Assembly (NCBI GenBank): GCA_019119975.1
Contig: DWVZ01000047.1
Span: 1 to 38,204 of the forward strand
DNA length: 38,204 nucleotides
Reading direction: 5' to 3'
Source of the DNA: Candidatus Blautia merdavium
GTDB lineage: Bacteria; Bacillota; Clostridia; Lachnospirales; Lachnospiraceae
The notes under the pieces were generated by a model. That model ran no database searches. It was given only the letters and a program-made list of their open reading frames with translations, and was not told the DNA's origin. Made by a program: the position numbers and the translations under genes. Shown one piece after another: positions 1 through 7,353 of the stretch. How positions within the stretch are numbered: position 1 is the stretch's first letter; each line of letters opens with the position of its first letter.

Positions 1-7
1 AGAATGC

Positions 8-13
8 TATAAT
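8..13 (+). promoter_or_regulatory. Possible -10 box for the acetyltransferase gene
   Basis: A consensus TATAAT hexamer lies 51 bases before the first start codon. Its -35 partner would fall outside the window, so the call rests on the -10 box alone. Confidence 0.3.
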
Positions 14-63
14 CAATGCATAGCGTAAGCCTATAACGCAGGTGGCAGGATAAGGAGGTTCGT

Positions 64-681
64 ATGGAGAGACCAACAATACCAGTATATCAGTATTTTC
101 AGGCGTGTTATAATCCCCAGCTGGAAAAGGAAATCGAAAAATGCAAAAAGAAATGCCATCAGTATAACCAGCTCTGCCCCACAGACAGAGAAGCTCAGCA
201 GGAAATCCTGAGGGACCTGATCGGCAATTTAGGAAAAGAAGTGGTGGTTACGCCGCCGTTTTGGTGTGATTATGGCTGGAACATTACATTGGGCGATTAC
301 TTCTATTCTAATCACAATCTGATTATCACAGACGGAGCTCAGGTGACTTTCGGATCCCATGTTTTTGTAGCGCCCAACTGCTGCTTTACCACAGCGGAAC
401 ATGCCCTTGACCCGGAGCAGAGAAAGGCAGGGATAGAGGTGGCGAAGCCGATTGCCGTTGGAAACAATGTGTGGATCGGCGCGGGAGCCACCATTCTTGC
501 GGGAGTGACGATAGGGGATAATTCTGTGATTGGCGCAGGAAGTGTTGTGAATAAGGACATACCGGCAGGTGTGATCGCGGCAGGGGTTCCCTGTAAGGTG
601 ATTCGGGAAATCACAGAAGAGGACAAGGAAAAATACCCCATGTATGATGGAGGAAATCTGTCACAGGTGCATAATCGCTAA
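64..681 (+). CDS. Sugar O-acetyltransferase (maltose/galactoside acetyltransferase family)
   Basis: Predicted to transfer acetyl from acetyl-CoA to a hydroxyl of a sugar in the cytoplasm. The 205-residue protein has the usual family length: an N-terminal maltose-acetyltransferase helical cap (about residues 5-60), then hexapeptide repeats forming a left-handed beta helix (for example NNVWIGAGATILAGVTIGDN). H113 in TTAEHALDPEQR matches the catalytic histidine of GAT/MAT enzymes. The start is set by TAAGGAGG seven bases upstream. The acceptor sugar cannot be read from sequence; members of this family are often annotated as maltose, galactoside or nodulation acetyltransferases. It stands alone, with a 145-bp gap to the next gene. 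Confidence 0.9.
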   Translation: MERPTIPVYQYFQACYNPQLEKEIEKCKKKCHQYNQLCPTDREAQQEILRDLIGNLGKEVVVTPPFWCDYGWNITLGDYFYSNHNLIITDGAQVTFGSHVFVAPNCCFTTAEHALDPEQRKAGIEVAKPIAVGNNVWIGAGATILAGVTIGDNSVIGAGSVVNKDIPAGVIAAGVPCKVIREITEEDKEKYPMYDGGNLSQVHNR

Positions 682-762
682 GAACGAAGAAAGGCGGGCT
701 TCCCTTAGTCTTCTGCGCATGATCGCCTGATGATAAGTCTTTTTAGGGATAAGGCTTTTGCA

Positions 763-791
763 TTGTACCCTCCGACATTTTGTGCTAAACT
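763..791 (+). promoter_or_regulatory. Putative promoter of the Lon-like AAA gene
   Basis: TTGTAC and TAAACT are separated by 17 bases, with a TGC extended -10 directly before TAAACT. The -35 box is poor. The position, 35 bases before the preferred ATG, favours the downstream start over the TTG used in the ORF track. Confidence 0.35.
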
Positions 792-826
792 GGTACCAGA
801 ATTTACGAATAGACAAGGAGTACCAT

Positions 827-2311
827 ATGCCAGTTTTTGATTTTAACCACTCACCCGAGGATCCAAGGGTCCCGGAATGTACCTATAACATTCTTTATTC
901 CAATGAGCCGGAAGCTTCTTCCTTTCACCCAATCCTGATCCTGGACAACAGCCAGGGGAAGCTGCGCCATCATTCCAGCGGTGTTTTCACCAATCCCATG
1001 AAAAGGACCGCGTTTGAATTTAAGGACGAAGAGGGCGCTGTCAGCGCCGATATCCTCCAGATTGACGCCCGTTTTGTCAGTCTTTTAAAATGGCTTGGCG
1101 AGAACCGCATCAACGTGCGGCTGTCCGGCGCCCTGCGGGAGGACGGATATTCTGTATACAAAATACGGGAGCTTGCTCTGGGCAGAGGCGGCAAGCTTTC
1201 TGCCGAAGACGGATTTCTCCAGTTTATGATCGAGCGTCTCTTGTCCAGCGATGCGCCTTCGGAGGAAATCCCAGATGAGGATGAGGAAGAGACCGGAGAC
1301 AGCATGAAGCTGACCAGCATTCAGAGTATTACGGATTTCATTACCTGCGCGGGAAGGACTCTGCCGGATAATATCCGGCTGTGGGCAAGGAGGAACCTGG
1401 CAGTGGCACGTTCCCATGAGGTGTCTCCGGAGGAGCGGCGCCATGCCCAGAGAGCCCTTTCGATCATGATGAATATCCAGTGGAAAGGCAATTATTTTGA
1501 AGCCATTGACCCGGTAGAAGCCCGCCGGATCCTGGATGAGGAGCTTTACGGCATGGAGTCAGTGAAGCAGAGGATCATCGAGACCATTATCCAGATCAAC
1601 CGCACGCATACGCTGCCTGCATACGGTCTGCTTCTGATCGGACCGGCAGGAACCGGGAAGTCCCAGATCGCCTATGCGGTCGCCAGGATCCTGAAGCTGC
1701 CCTGGACTACCCTGGATATGAGCTCCATCAATGACCCGGAGCAGCTGACCGGAAGCTCCAGGATCTATGCCAACGCCAAGCCCGGGATCATTATGGACGC
1801 CTTCTCCATGGCTGGGGAGTCCAATCTGGTGTTTATCATCAACGAGCTGGACAAGGCGTCGTCCGGGAAAGGCAACGGCAATCCGGCAGATGTGCTGCTG
1901 ACCCTGCTGGATAATCTGGGATTTACAGATAATTACATGGAATGTATGATTCCCACAGTAGGCGTCTATCCCATTGCCACAGCCAATGACAAGGATCAGA
2001 TCAGCGCGCCGCTGATGTCCAGATTCGCGGTCATCGAGATCCCGGATTATACACCGGAGGAGAAGAAGGTGATCTTCTCCAGGTACGCCCTGCCCAGAGT
2101 GCTGAAAAGGATTGGCATGAGGGATGGAGAATGTGTGCTGACTCCGGATGGACTGGACGCAGTCATTGAGCTGCACAGGAATACCAGCGGAATCCGCGAT
2201 CTGGAGCAGGCGGCAGAGCATATCGCTGCTAATGCTCTTTATCAGATTGAAGTGAATCATGTGGAATGCGTATCCTTTGACGGGGATATGGTGAGAGCCC
2301 TTCTTGGATGA
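827..2311 (+). CDS. Lon-like AAA+ ATPase without a protease domain
   Basis: The track ORF begins at a TTG at 758. The ATG at 827 is preferred because ACAAGGAGTACC precedes it, giving 494 residues. The N-terminal ~160 residues match no domain I recognise and end in an acidic linker (EEIPDEDEEETGD). The C-terminal half is an AAA+ module related to Lon: ELYGMESVKQRI helix, Walker A GPAGTGKS (272-279), sensor-1 region IATAND (N387) and sensor-2 SGIRDLEQ (R457). The Walker B reads VFIINELDK, so the usual Asp before the catalytic Glu is Asn339. No Lon Ser-Lys protease domain follows. Its role is unknown; a chaperone- or remodelling-type ATPase is an inference. No operon partner is obvious. Confidence 0.8.
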   Translation: MPVFDFNHSPEDPRVPECTYNILYSNEPEASSFHPILILDNSQGKLRHHSSGVFTNPMKRTAFEFKDEEGAVSADILQIDARFVSLLKWLGENRINVRLSGALREDGYSVYKIRELALGRGGKLSAEDGFLQFMIERLLSSDAPSEEIPDEDEEETGDSMKLTSIQSITDFITCAGRTLPDNIRLWARRNLAVARSHEVSPEERRHAQRALSIMMNIQWKGNYFEAIDPVEARRILDEELYGMESVKQRIIETIIQINRTHTLPAYGLLLIGPAGTGKSQIAYAVARILKLPWTTLDMSSINDPEQLTGSSRIYANAKPGIIMDAFSMAGESNLVFIINELDKASSGKGNGNPADVLLTLLDNLGFTDNYMECMIPTVGVYPIATANDKDQISAPLMSRFAVIEIPDYTPEEKKVIFSRYALPRVLKRIGMRDGECVLTPDGLDAVIELHRNTSGIRDLEQAAEHIAANALYQIEVNHVECVSFDGDMVRALLG

Positions 2312-2542
2312 CCACACCGCAACAGCATACAAAATAGAAGTCTTTGCCTGACAAATTTTACAGAGAAATTCATTGCAAAGAGGAAAGCATCTGATATAAC
2401 GAAACCGGGAGCAAAAAGCGGTGCACTTAATTACAGACCAAAGGGACACTCTGTACATAAAAAAGGTAAGCAGCCTGCTGGGCGAAATGACATTGCTGGA
2501 TTTGAAAGAAGAAACATAATATAATCGAAGGAGGGAATGCGG
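2312..2542 (+). other. Intergenic stretch with a possible short relic ORF
   Basis: No convincing terminator or promoter is seen. A 32-codon frame from a GTG at 2421 to a TAA at 2517-2519 encodes VHLITDQRDTLYIKKVSSLL and 12 further residues. A GGGAG lies upstream at modest spacing. The peptide looks protein-like (amphipathic helix) and may be the remains of a small regulator-associated protein, but support is weak. Confidence 0.25.
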
Positions 2543-2713
2543 ATGAAGAAAAAACAGATATTAAAGACAATATTTTATCTTTTGCTACTGGCGCTGATCA
2601 TCTGGATTCCCATGTCCAGTGTAATTATCGGTATAGGTTTATTTGGGGGATTCCTCTGGAAGCGGATGAAAGAGAAACCGGATTTGATGTTTAAGATAAT
2701 AAGGAGAAAATAG
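2543..2713 (+). CDS. Small single-span membrane protein, 56 residues
   Basis: This gene is too short for the ORF track. The start follows a strong GAAGGAGGGAATGCGG ribosome binding site. The product begins MKKKQILK, has a hydrophobic stretch at about residues 9-39 with a likely transmembrane helix (or two short ones around IPMSS), and ends in a basic tail (KIIRRK). The positive N- and C-termini do not clearly fix topology. No family is recognised. The clean Shine-Dalgarno and full-length hydrophobic frame support translation. It lies downstream of the AAA gene but 231 bp away, so co-transcription is uncertain. Confidence 0.55.
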   Translation: MKKKQILKTIFYLLLLALIIWIPMSSVIIGIGLFGGFLWKRMKEKPDLMFKIIRRK

Positions 2714-2738
2714 AATCACCTGTTAAAGCAGGTGAGAT
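2714..2738 (+). repeat. Hairpin resembling an IS200/IS605 right end
   Basis: TCACCTG and CAGGTGA form a perfect 7-bp stem around a TTAAAG loop, preceded by GAA and followed by GAG. The layout GAATC-hairpin-GAG resembles right ends (and omega-RNA 3' ends) of IS200/IS605 elements as I recall them. No transposase is adjacent and no U-tract follows, so it is a poor terminator. It could still be the 3' hairpin of the preceding small gene, whose stop codon it abuts. Confidence 0.35.
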
Positions 2739-3010
2739 GTTTGATTGACAGGTAAATTATAATTGAAATTAATCTGGATTCTTCCGGCATAAAAATGGAC
2801 TGAAAAACTGAATAGTATAACAGAACAAGTCTTGAAGGCAACCATTGCTGCCATTGCCAGAATTGGAACAGCGGCAGCCATGGGCAGGTAGACTGGAAAT
2901 GTGTGACATCTATATCAGTGCTTGCGGGGCTAATCAGTGTGCTTACTTCCATTGCCGATATCCCTGAGGTATCGGAAAACAATAAATCAAAAGAAGAATA
3001 CGTAATATGA
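2739..3010 (+). pseudogene. Coding-like relic stretch before hicAB
   Basis: Two protein-like segments sit in different frames. One (2808 to about 2889) reads LNSITEQVLKATIAAIARIG and stops at TAG. The other, from GTG 2903 to TGA 3010, reads VTSISVLAGLISVLTSIADI plus a charged tail. Their hydrophobic, helix-like composition suggests one small membrane-associated gene broken by a frameshift and point changes. No ATG start or good ribosome binding site was found. The second segment could alternatively be a real 35-residue peptide. Confidence 0.25.
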
Positions 3011-3046
3011 CGTATGAAAAGCGATTGAAATGCGTAAAAGTACGTG
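2999..3046 (+). promoter_or_regulatory. Two operator-like repeats before hicAB
   Basis: TACGT-AATATG-ACGTA (2999-3014) is an inverted repeat with 5-base arms and a 6-base centre. TGCGT-AAAAGT-ACGTG (3031-3046) has the same 5-6-5 layout with imperfect arms. The start-to-start spacing is 32 bp, about three helical turns. The second copy lies between the -35 and -10 boxes, as expected for repression by the ribbon-helix-helix antitoxin HicB. Confidence 0.5.
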
Positions 3047-3053
3047 ATATAAT
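3025..3053 (+). promoter_or_regulatory. hicAB promoter
   Basis: TTGAAA and TATAAT are separated by exactly 17 bases, with TGA forming an extended -10. The -10 box ends 32 bases before the hicA start codon. Confidence 0.75.
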
Positions 3054-3085
3054 AGAAACATGATAAGGAAAGGAGTTACATTAGA

Positions 3086-3274
3086 ATGCCAATGACACCA
3101 AAAGAGATGATAAAACATCTCAAAAAAAATGGGTTTGAGGAAGTAAGTCAAAATGGTTCTCATGTAAAAATGAGTAATCCGGTGACAAAAAAGACTGTGA
3201 TCATTCCTTATCATTCCAAAGTAATGAAAAAAGGCTTGGAGCAGGGAATATTGAAACAGGCAGGGCTGAAATGA
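3086..3274 (+). CDS. hicA: HicA-family toxin (type II toxin-antitoxin mRNA interferase)
   Basis: HicA toxins are small double-stranded-RNA-binding-fold ribonucleases that cleave mRNA on or off the ribosome. The 62-residue product covers a full family domain, MPMTPKEMIKHLKKNGFEEV through the C-terminal GILKQAG. The active-site histidine is H26 in the typical NGSHVKM motif. The first ATG is kept because AAAGGAG lies upstream at slightly long spacing; the ATG six bases on is the alternative. hicB follows after 35 bp, the canonical toxin-first order. Expression should come from the promoter at 3025-3053 under HicB autorepression. No residue that would inactivate the toxin is evident. Confidence 0.9.
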   Translation: MPMTPKEMIKHLKKNGFEEVSQNGSHVKMSNPVTKKTVIIPYHSKVMKKGLEQGILKQAGLK

Positions 3275-3309
3275 GCTTTGCCCCAGTAAAAATATCGGAG
3301 GTATGACGT

Positions 3310-3708
3310 ATGGAAAAATTATTTTATCCGGCAATTTTCCACAAGGCAGAGGAAGGCGGCTTTTGGATTTCATTCCCGGATTTTCCAGAATGCTTTACGG
3401 AAGGTGATGATATGGGGCAGGCATATGAAATGGCGGTGGATGCCCTGGGGCTTGCTTTGGTAAGTAGAAAAGAAGAAAAGGAAGAAATCCCAAAATCTAC
3501 AGATGTGGATCAGCTGAATGTGGAAGATGGAACGATTGTAATTGTAGAATTTGACATGATGGAATATCAGAGAAAACACAATTCTAAGGCAGTAAAAAAG
3601 ACACTTAGTATCCCAGAATGGTTAAATGAAGAAGCTACCGCTATGGGAGTGAATTTTTCTCAGGTGCTGCAAGAGGCGCTGATGAGTAAATTAAATGTAA
3701 ACAGATAG
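3310..3708 (+). CDS. hicB: HicB-family antitoxin with C-terminal ribbon-helix-helix domain
   Basis: HicB binds and neutralises HicA and represses the hicAB promoter. The N-terminal half (about 1-60) is the partial RNase H-like HicB fold: YPAIFHKAEEGGFWISFPDF, then GDDMGQAYEMAVDALGLAL. The C-terminal part (SIPEWLNEEATAMGVNFSQV onward) looks like a CopG/Arc-type ribbon-helix-helix DNA-binding domain. At 132 residues it is typical of the longer HicB class. The ribosome binding site is ATCGGAGG. The sequence around its start, TATGACGTATG, repeats 11 bases of the upstream operator exactly. A good terminator follows. Confidence 0.9.
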   Translation: MEKLFYPAIFHKAEEGGFWISFPDFPECFTEGDDMGQAYEMAVDALGLALVSRKEEKEEIPKSTDVDQLNVEDGTIVIVEFDMMEYQRKHNSKAVKKTLSIPEWLNEEATAMGVNFSQVLQEALMSKLNVNR

Positions 3709-3723
3709 ATAAAAGACGGGAAA

Positions 3724-3751
3724 GGGAGCTTGAAATCAGGCTCTCTTTTTT
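3724..3751 (+). terminator. Rho-independent terminator of hicAB
   Basis: GGGAGCTTG and CAGGCTCTC pair over 9 bp (with G-U pairs) around an AAAT tetraloop and are followed by six T. It begins 15 bases after the hicB stop. Confidence 0.85.
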
Positions 3752-3830
3752 GTGCAAAGCGCACTAGGTCAAGACCTGTTTAAAAGACTTAACCCCAGCA
3801 CTCCCAGTAAAGACCTACAGCCTTAAAATA

Positions 3831-3860
3831 TAAGGAATCTCCCCGGCTTACCACCGGGGA
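3831..3860 (+). repeat. Second hairpin resembling an IS200/IS605 right end
   Basis: GGAATC is followed by TCCCCGG-CTTACCA-CCGGGGA and then AGAAAA. The 7-bp GC-rich stem and preceding GAATC match the layout of the hairpin at 2714-2738. The upstream ACCTACAGCCTTAAAATATA resembles sequence I associate with the region after tnpB. No transposase ORF remains. A terminator function is possible, since ATTTTATC follows closely. Confidence 0.4.
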
Positions 3861-4037
3861 AGAAAATTTTATCATCTTTCTGTCAGGAATCGGATTCACT
3901 TGTATGTTGTTGCAGTATAGATAATCCACAAAGACAGAAAAGACGAAAAGAATCACCGGAACTCATTCCTGGATTCGGGCGTTTCCTATACGAATCGGCA
4001 AATTTATTAAAAAAAATATAAAAAAAGACGAAAAACG

Positions 4038-4069
4038 GGACAGCTGTCCTTGTGCAGAATCTATAGATT
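4038..4069 (+). promoter_or_regulatory. Two perfect 12-bp palindromes upstream of the Crp/Fnr gene
   Basis: GGACAGCTGTCC (4038-4049) and AATCTATAGATT (4058-4069) are each perfect palindromes. Their centres are 20 bp apart, close to two helical turns, and they lie 43-74 bases before the regulator start. They are candidate operators for the dimeric Crp/Fnr-type protein or another regulator. Neither matches the classic CRP (TGTGA-N6-TCACA) or FNR (TTGAT-N4-ATCAA) site. Confidence 0.4.
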
Positions 4070-4111
4070 TATTAAGATTAAGATAATTCTTTTGTATTGG
4101 TGGTGGATCTT

Positions 4112-4864
4112 ATGAGGAAAATGGAATTTTTTACAAAGTTAAAGTTATCAGCCTCCGTTTTAGACAGTAAAAAAGAACAATTATACAAACATTTCTGCAC
4201 GGCTCCGGACTGGCTGATCGAGTGCTGCCGTGTAGAAAAGCTGCCTCCGGATACGGTCTTTATTCGTGAAGGGGAGCCGGTACATACTATTTACTTTATT
4301 CTGGACGGAGTTTTTAAAGCTGTGGATTATCGGGCATTAGGGATAGAGTATGAATTCGCCCAGTTCTCAAAGGTGTACGCCATGGGCGGCATGGAGGTGA
4401 TCATGGATTTTAGGACCTACCGGACAAATTTAAGGACTTTGGATCAGTGCACAGCTATCACGCTGTCGAAAGCAGACTTTGAGAAATGGTTGATGACTGA
4501 TATTCATGCCATGCGGTATGAGGCGAAGATGATGGGAGAATATCTTTTGGAGCAGGGACGGCTGGCACGAGAATATCTATTCCTTCCGGGAGCTATCCGT
4601 CTGGCAAAAGTCCTGGTCCAGAGATACGAGAAAAAGGCGAAAAACGGTGTGCTGACCGCGGAAATGAGCCGCCAGAATATGGCGAACGAAACAGGATTCA
4701 GCATCAAAACGGTTTCCCGCGCCATCCGGACCCTGGTGGAGGAAGATTTGATCACCAAAAACGACAAGCAGATCCGAATTTCTTATGAGCAGTATTTAAG
4801 ATTAAAGCAGATGGTAGAAGAAATCGTCGCGCCAGCCACAGATGAGCAGGATCGATATAAGTAG
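4112..4864 (+). CDS. Crp/Fnr-family transcriptional regulator
   Basis: The track ORF starts at a TTG (4097). The ATG at 4112 is preferred, with GGTGG six bases upstream, giving 250 residues. The N-terminal part is a cyclic-nucleotide-binding-like beta barrel (LPPDTVFIREGEPVHTIYFI), followed by a dimer helix and a Crp-type winged helix (RQNMANETGFSIKTVSRAIR, then EEDLITKNDKQIRI). The FNR [4Fe-4S] cysteine pattern is absent, so oxygen sensing of that kind is unlikely. The effector is unknown. It lies 34 bp before a DUF1097 gene at the head of the nucleoside salvage genes, so control of that operon is a reasonable inference, not shown. Confidence 0.88.
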   Translation: MRKMEFFTKLKLSASVLDSKKEQLYKHFCTAPDWLIECCRVEKLPPDTVFIREGEPVHTIYFILDGVFKAVDYRALGIEYEFAQFSKVYAMGGMEVIMDFRTYRTNLRTLDQCTAITLSKADFEKWLMTDIHAMRYEAKMMGEYLLEQGRLAREYLFLPGAIRLAKVLVQRYEKKAKNGVLTAEMSRQNMANETGFSIKTVSRAIRTLVEEDLITKNDKQIRISYEQYLRLKQMVEEIVAPATDEQDRYK

Positions 4865-4898
4865 AAGGAAATTTTTTTGATAATAGGGAGACACTATC

Positions 4899-5369
4899 AT
4901 GAGAAACAGAAGTTCACTCTTCTGCCTGAGCCTTGTGACTGCCGTTCTTTGCGGAGCCTGGTCGGCAGCCGCAGCCTGGACGGGGCTCATTGGCTGGGCT
5001 GGATTTGCAGGATGTACCACCTATTTTTCCAGCGGTGAGCATGGGATCCGGGGGATCAAAAAATCCCTGATCCCCAACCTGACAGGCATCCTTTGCGGCA
5101 TGTGCATCCTTGGATTCGGGCATATGATTCCGCTTTTTCAAAGCACGGGAATCTGGTGTGCAGTCCTTACTTTTGTCATGTGCATCATTGCCAGATTTCG
5201 TCTGTTTTCGTTTTGTCCCGGGACATTTATGGGATGCTTTTCAACATTTGCCGCAGATGGAAACTGGCTGCTGCTGGCACCCTCTATTGCCGTTGGCGTC
5301 TGCCTGGGAGCAGCCTGTGAGTATGGAGGTACAAGGCTTTTTCAGGCGGTTGCTGGGGCTGAAGAGTAA
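4899..5369 (+). CDS. DUF1097 family membrane protein
   Basis: A 156-residue integral membrane protein, almost wholly hydrophobic, with about five predicted transmembrane segments (around residues 7-40, 58-78, 83-102, 107-125 and 126-145). Composition, length and the GWAGFAGCTTYFSSGE-like first loop fit DUF1097, whose molecular function is not established. The start follows AATAGGGAGACACTATC. It sits between the Crp-type regulator and deoC with short gaps, so it is probably co-expressed with nucleoside catabolism. A channel or auxiliary role in uptake is conceivable but unsupported by any motif. Confidence 0.75.
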   Translation: MRNRSSLFCLSLVTAVLCGAWSAAAAWTGLIGWAGFAGCTTYFSSGEHGIRGIKKSLIPNLTGILCGMCILGFGHMIPLFQSTGIWCAVLTFVMCIIARFRLFSFCPGTFMGCFSTFAADGNWLLLAPSIAVGVCLGAACEYGGTRLFQAVAGAEE

Positions 5370-5450
5370 TAAATTACCAGTGTATTTTTTGACACCGCAG
5401 AACAGGGTATCTGCGTGTCTGAAATAAAAAGAAAAAAGGAGAAAAAAGAA

Positions 5451-6137
5451 ATGAATTTAAGTGAAATTTTATCCAAATGCGATCACACACTTTTAACACA
5501 GACAGCTGTATGGGAGGACATCAAAGCACTCTGTGATGACGGAATGAAGTATAAGACCGCTTCTGTATGTATTCCGTCTGCCTATGTGAAGCAGGCAAAG
5601 GAGTACGTGGGAGAGAGACTGGCGATCTGTACCGTGATCGGCTTTCCCAACGGGTATGAAACAACCGCTGCCAAATGCTTTATGGCAGCTGACGCGGTGG
5701 AAAACGGCGCTGACGAAGTGGACATGGTCATTAATATCGGATGGGCAAAAGACGAGAAGTGGGATGAGATCACTTCTGAGATCAGAGAAATTAAAAAAGC
5801 ATGCAAAGGAAAAATATTAAAAGTAATCATCGAAACCTGCCTTTTGACTGAAGCAGAAAAGATCGCATTATGCAAATGCGTATCCGATTCCGGCGCTGAT
5901 TATATTAAAACATCCACAGGATTTTCCACTGCAGGGGCAACCTTTGACGATGTCAGGCTGTTTGCCGCACATGTGGCTTCCCATGTAAAAATCAAGGCGG
6001 CTGGCGGTATTTCCAACCTGGAAGACGCGGAAAAATTCCTTGCGTTAGGCGCAGACCGTCTGGGAACCTCCCGCATTGTCAAGATCGCCAAAGCAATGGA
6101 AGCCGGAGAAAAGGCAGAGGATGACGGAAGCTATTAA
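5451..6137 (+). CDS. deoC: Deoxyribose-phosphate aldolase
   Basis: Catalyses cleavage of 2-deoxy-D-ribose-5-phosphate to glyceraldehyde-3-phosphate and acetaldehyde in the cytoplasm. The track ORF starts at a GTG (5415); the ATG at 5451 is preferred because AAAAAGGAG sits nine bases upstream, giving 228 residues, normal for the family. Class I aldolase residues are visible: D91 in [11 protein letters not shown], Schiff-base lysine K153 in DYIKTSTGF and proton-relay K182 in KIKAAGGI. deoB follows after 27 bp and supplies its substrate. It is the terminal step of the nucleoside pathway encoded here. Confidence 0.97.
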   Translation: MNLSEILSKCDHTLLTQTAVWEDIKALCDDGMKYKTASVCIPSAYVKQAKEYVGERLAICTVIGFPNGYETTAAKCFMAADAVENGADEVDMVINIGWAKDEKWDEITSEIREIKKACKGKILKVIIETCLLTEAEKIALCKCVSDSGADYIKTSTGFSTAGATFDDVRLFAAHVASHVKIKAAGGISNLEDAEKFLALGADRLGTSRIVKIAKAMEAGEKAEDDGSY

Positions 6138-6164
6138 GATAGGAAAAATCATCAGGAGGAGCTT

Positions 6165-7328
6165 ATGAAACGAGTATTTTTGTTTGTTCTGGATTCCTGC
6201 GGCGCGGGAGCGATGCCGGATTCAGAAGCGTTCGGTGATGTAGGGGTCAATACGTTGCGTTCCTGCGCAGCTTCTCAAAAGCTTCAGATCCCCAATCTGA
6301 TCTCCTATGGTCTTGGCAATATCCAGGGGCTTGAATTTCTGGGAACTGTAAAAGAACCGGCAGGCGCTTACGGTAAATTAGCGGAGCTGTCCATGGGAAA
6401 AGACACTATCATCGGACACTGGGAGATCGCAGGCATCATTTCCCCGGAGCCGATGCCCACATATCCTAACGGATTTCCGGACGAGGTCTTAGAGCCGTTT
6501 AAGAAGGCGACCGGCAGGGAGATCCTGGCAAATGCACCATGGTCCGGAACCGAGGTGATTCAAAAATATGGAGATGAACATGTAAAAACAGGCGCTCTGA
6601 TCGTCTATACTTCTGCGGATTCTGTATTCCAGGTGGCAGCCCATGAGGAAGTCGTTCCGCTGGAAAAACTTTACGAATACTGTGCCGCTGCCAGGAAATT
6701 GCTGAAAGGAAAACACGGAGTAGGACGAGTCATCGCAAGACCGTTTACAGGCAGATCAGGCGCCTATAAAAGGACACCCAACCGCCATGATTATTCTCTG
6801 GAACCGCCGGAGAAAACCGTATTAGACGCGGTCAAAGAGGCTGGTATGGACTCCATTGCAGTGGGGAAGATCCATGATATTTTTGCCGGTAAAGGGATCA
6901 CAGAACATGTATATAATACCTCCAATGCCAATGGTATGGAACACGCAATGCATTACGCAGAAAGCGAATTTACCGGACTGTGCTTCATTAACTTAGTGGA
7001 TTTTGATATGCTTTACGGGCACCGCAGAGATCCGGACGGTTATGCGCTGGCATTGAATGAGTTTGATCAGTTTCTGCCTAAATTCATGGAGCAATTACAC
7101 GAAGACGATGTGGTCATCATTACGGCAGATCACGGCTGCGATCCGGCATACACAGCCACAACCGACCATACGCGGGAGTATGTACCGCTGCTGATCCTGG
7201 GAGAAAAAGTTAAGCCTAAGGACCTGGGAGTCCTGAATGGATTTCACAATATAGCGGCGACGGTTGCCGAGTTGTTGCAGGTTGATTATGAAACCTCCGG
7301 CAGGAGTCTGGCTGGAGAGATCCTATAA
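6165..7328 (+). CDS. deoB: Phosphopentomutase
   Basis: Interconverts ribose- or deoxyribose-1-phosphate and the 5-phosphate, linking nucleoside phosphorylase to DeoC. The 387-residue length is normal. It belongs to the alkaline phosphatase superfamily with two Mn ions: FVLDSCGAGAMPDSEAFGD (N-terminal metal Asp), GKDTIIGHWEI (catalytic Thr region), and the C-terminal metal motifs TADHGCDPAYTATTDHTRE. The start follows ATCAGGAGGAGCTT. The nucleoside transporter gene begins 25 bp downstream. Confidence 0.97.
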   Translation: MKRVFLFVLDSCGAGAMPDSEAFGDVGVNTLRSCAASQKLQIPNLISYGLGNIQGLEFLGTVKEPAGAYGKLAELSMGKDTIIGHWEIAGIISPEPMPTYPNGFPDEVLEPFKKATGREILANAPWSGTEVIQKYGDEHVKTGALIVYTSADSVFQVAAHEEVVPLEKLYEYCAAARKLLKGKHGVGRVIARPFTGRSGAYKRTPNRHDYSLEPPEKTVLDAVKEAGMDSIAVGKIHDIFAGKGITEHVYNTSNANGMEHAMHYAESEFTGLCFINLVDFDMLYGHRRDPDGYALALNEFDQFLPKFMEQLHEDDVVIITADHGCDPAYTATTDHTREYVPLLILGEKVKPKDLGVLNGFHNIAATVAELLQVDYETSGRSLAGEIL

Positions 7329-7353
7329 ATTATTCTGGTGCAGGTGAAATGTT

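Larger units (their letters stand above)
3752..4111 (+). other. Long intergenic region between hicB and the Crp-type regulator
   Basis: No gene is seen. It holds the IS605-like hairpin at 3831-3860, an A-rich tract around 4010-4035 and two perfect 12-bp palindromes nearer the regulator gene (listed separately). AT content rises sharply in the last 120 bases. No near-consensus sigma-70 promoter was found for the downstream operon; weak TAAGAT/GATAAT boxes sit near 4073-4086. Confidence 0.5.

Noticed and set aside
4112-4864. Oxygen-sensing FNR-type iron-sulfur regulator
   Set aside because: The cysteine spacing needed for the FNR cluster is absent.
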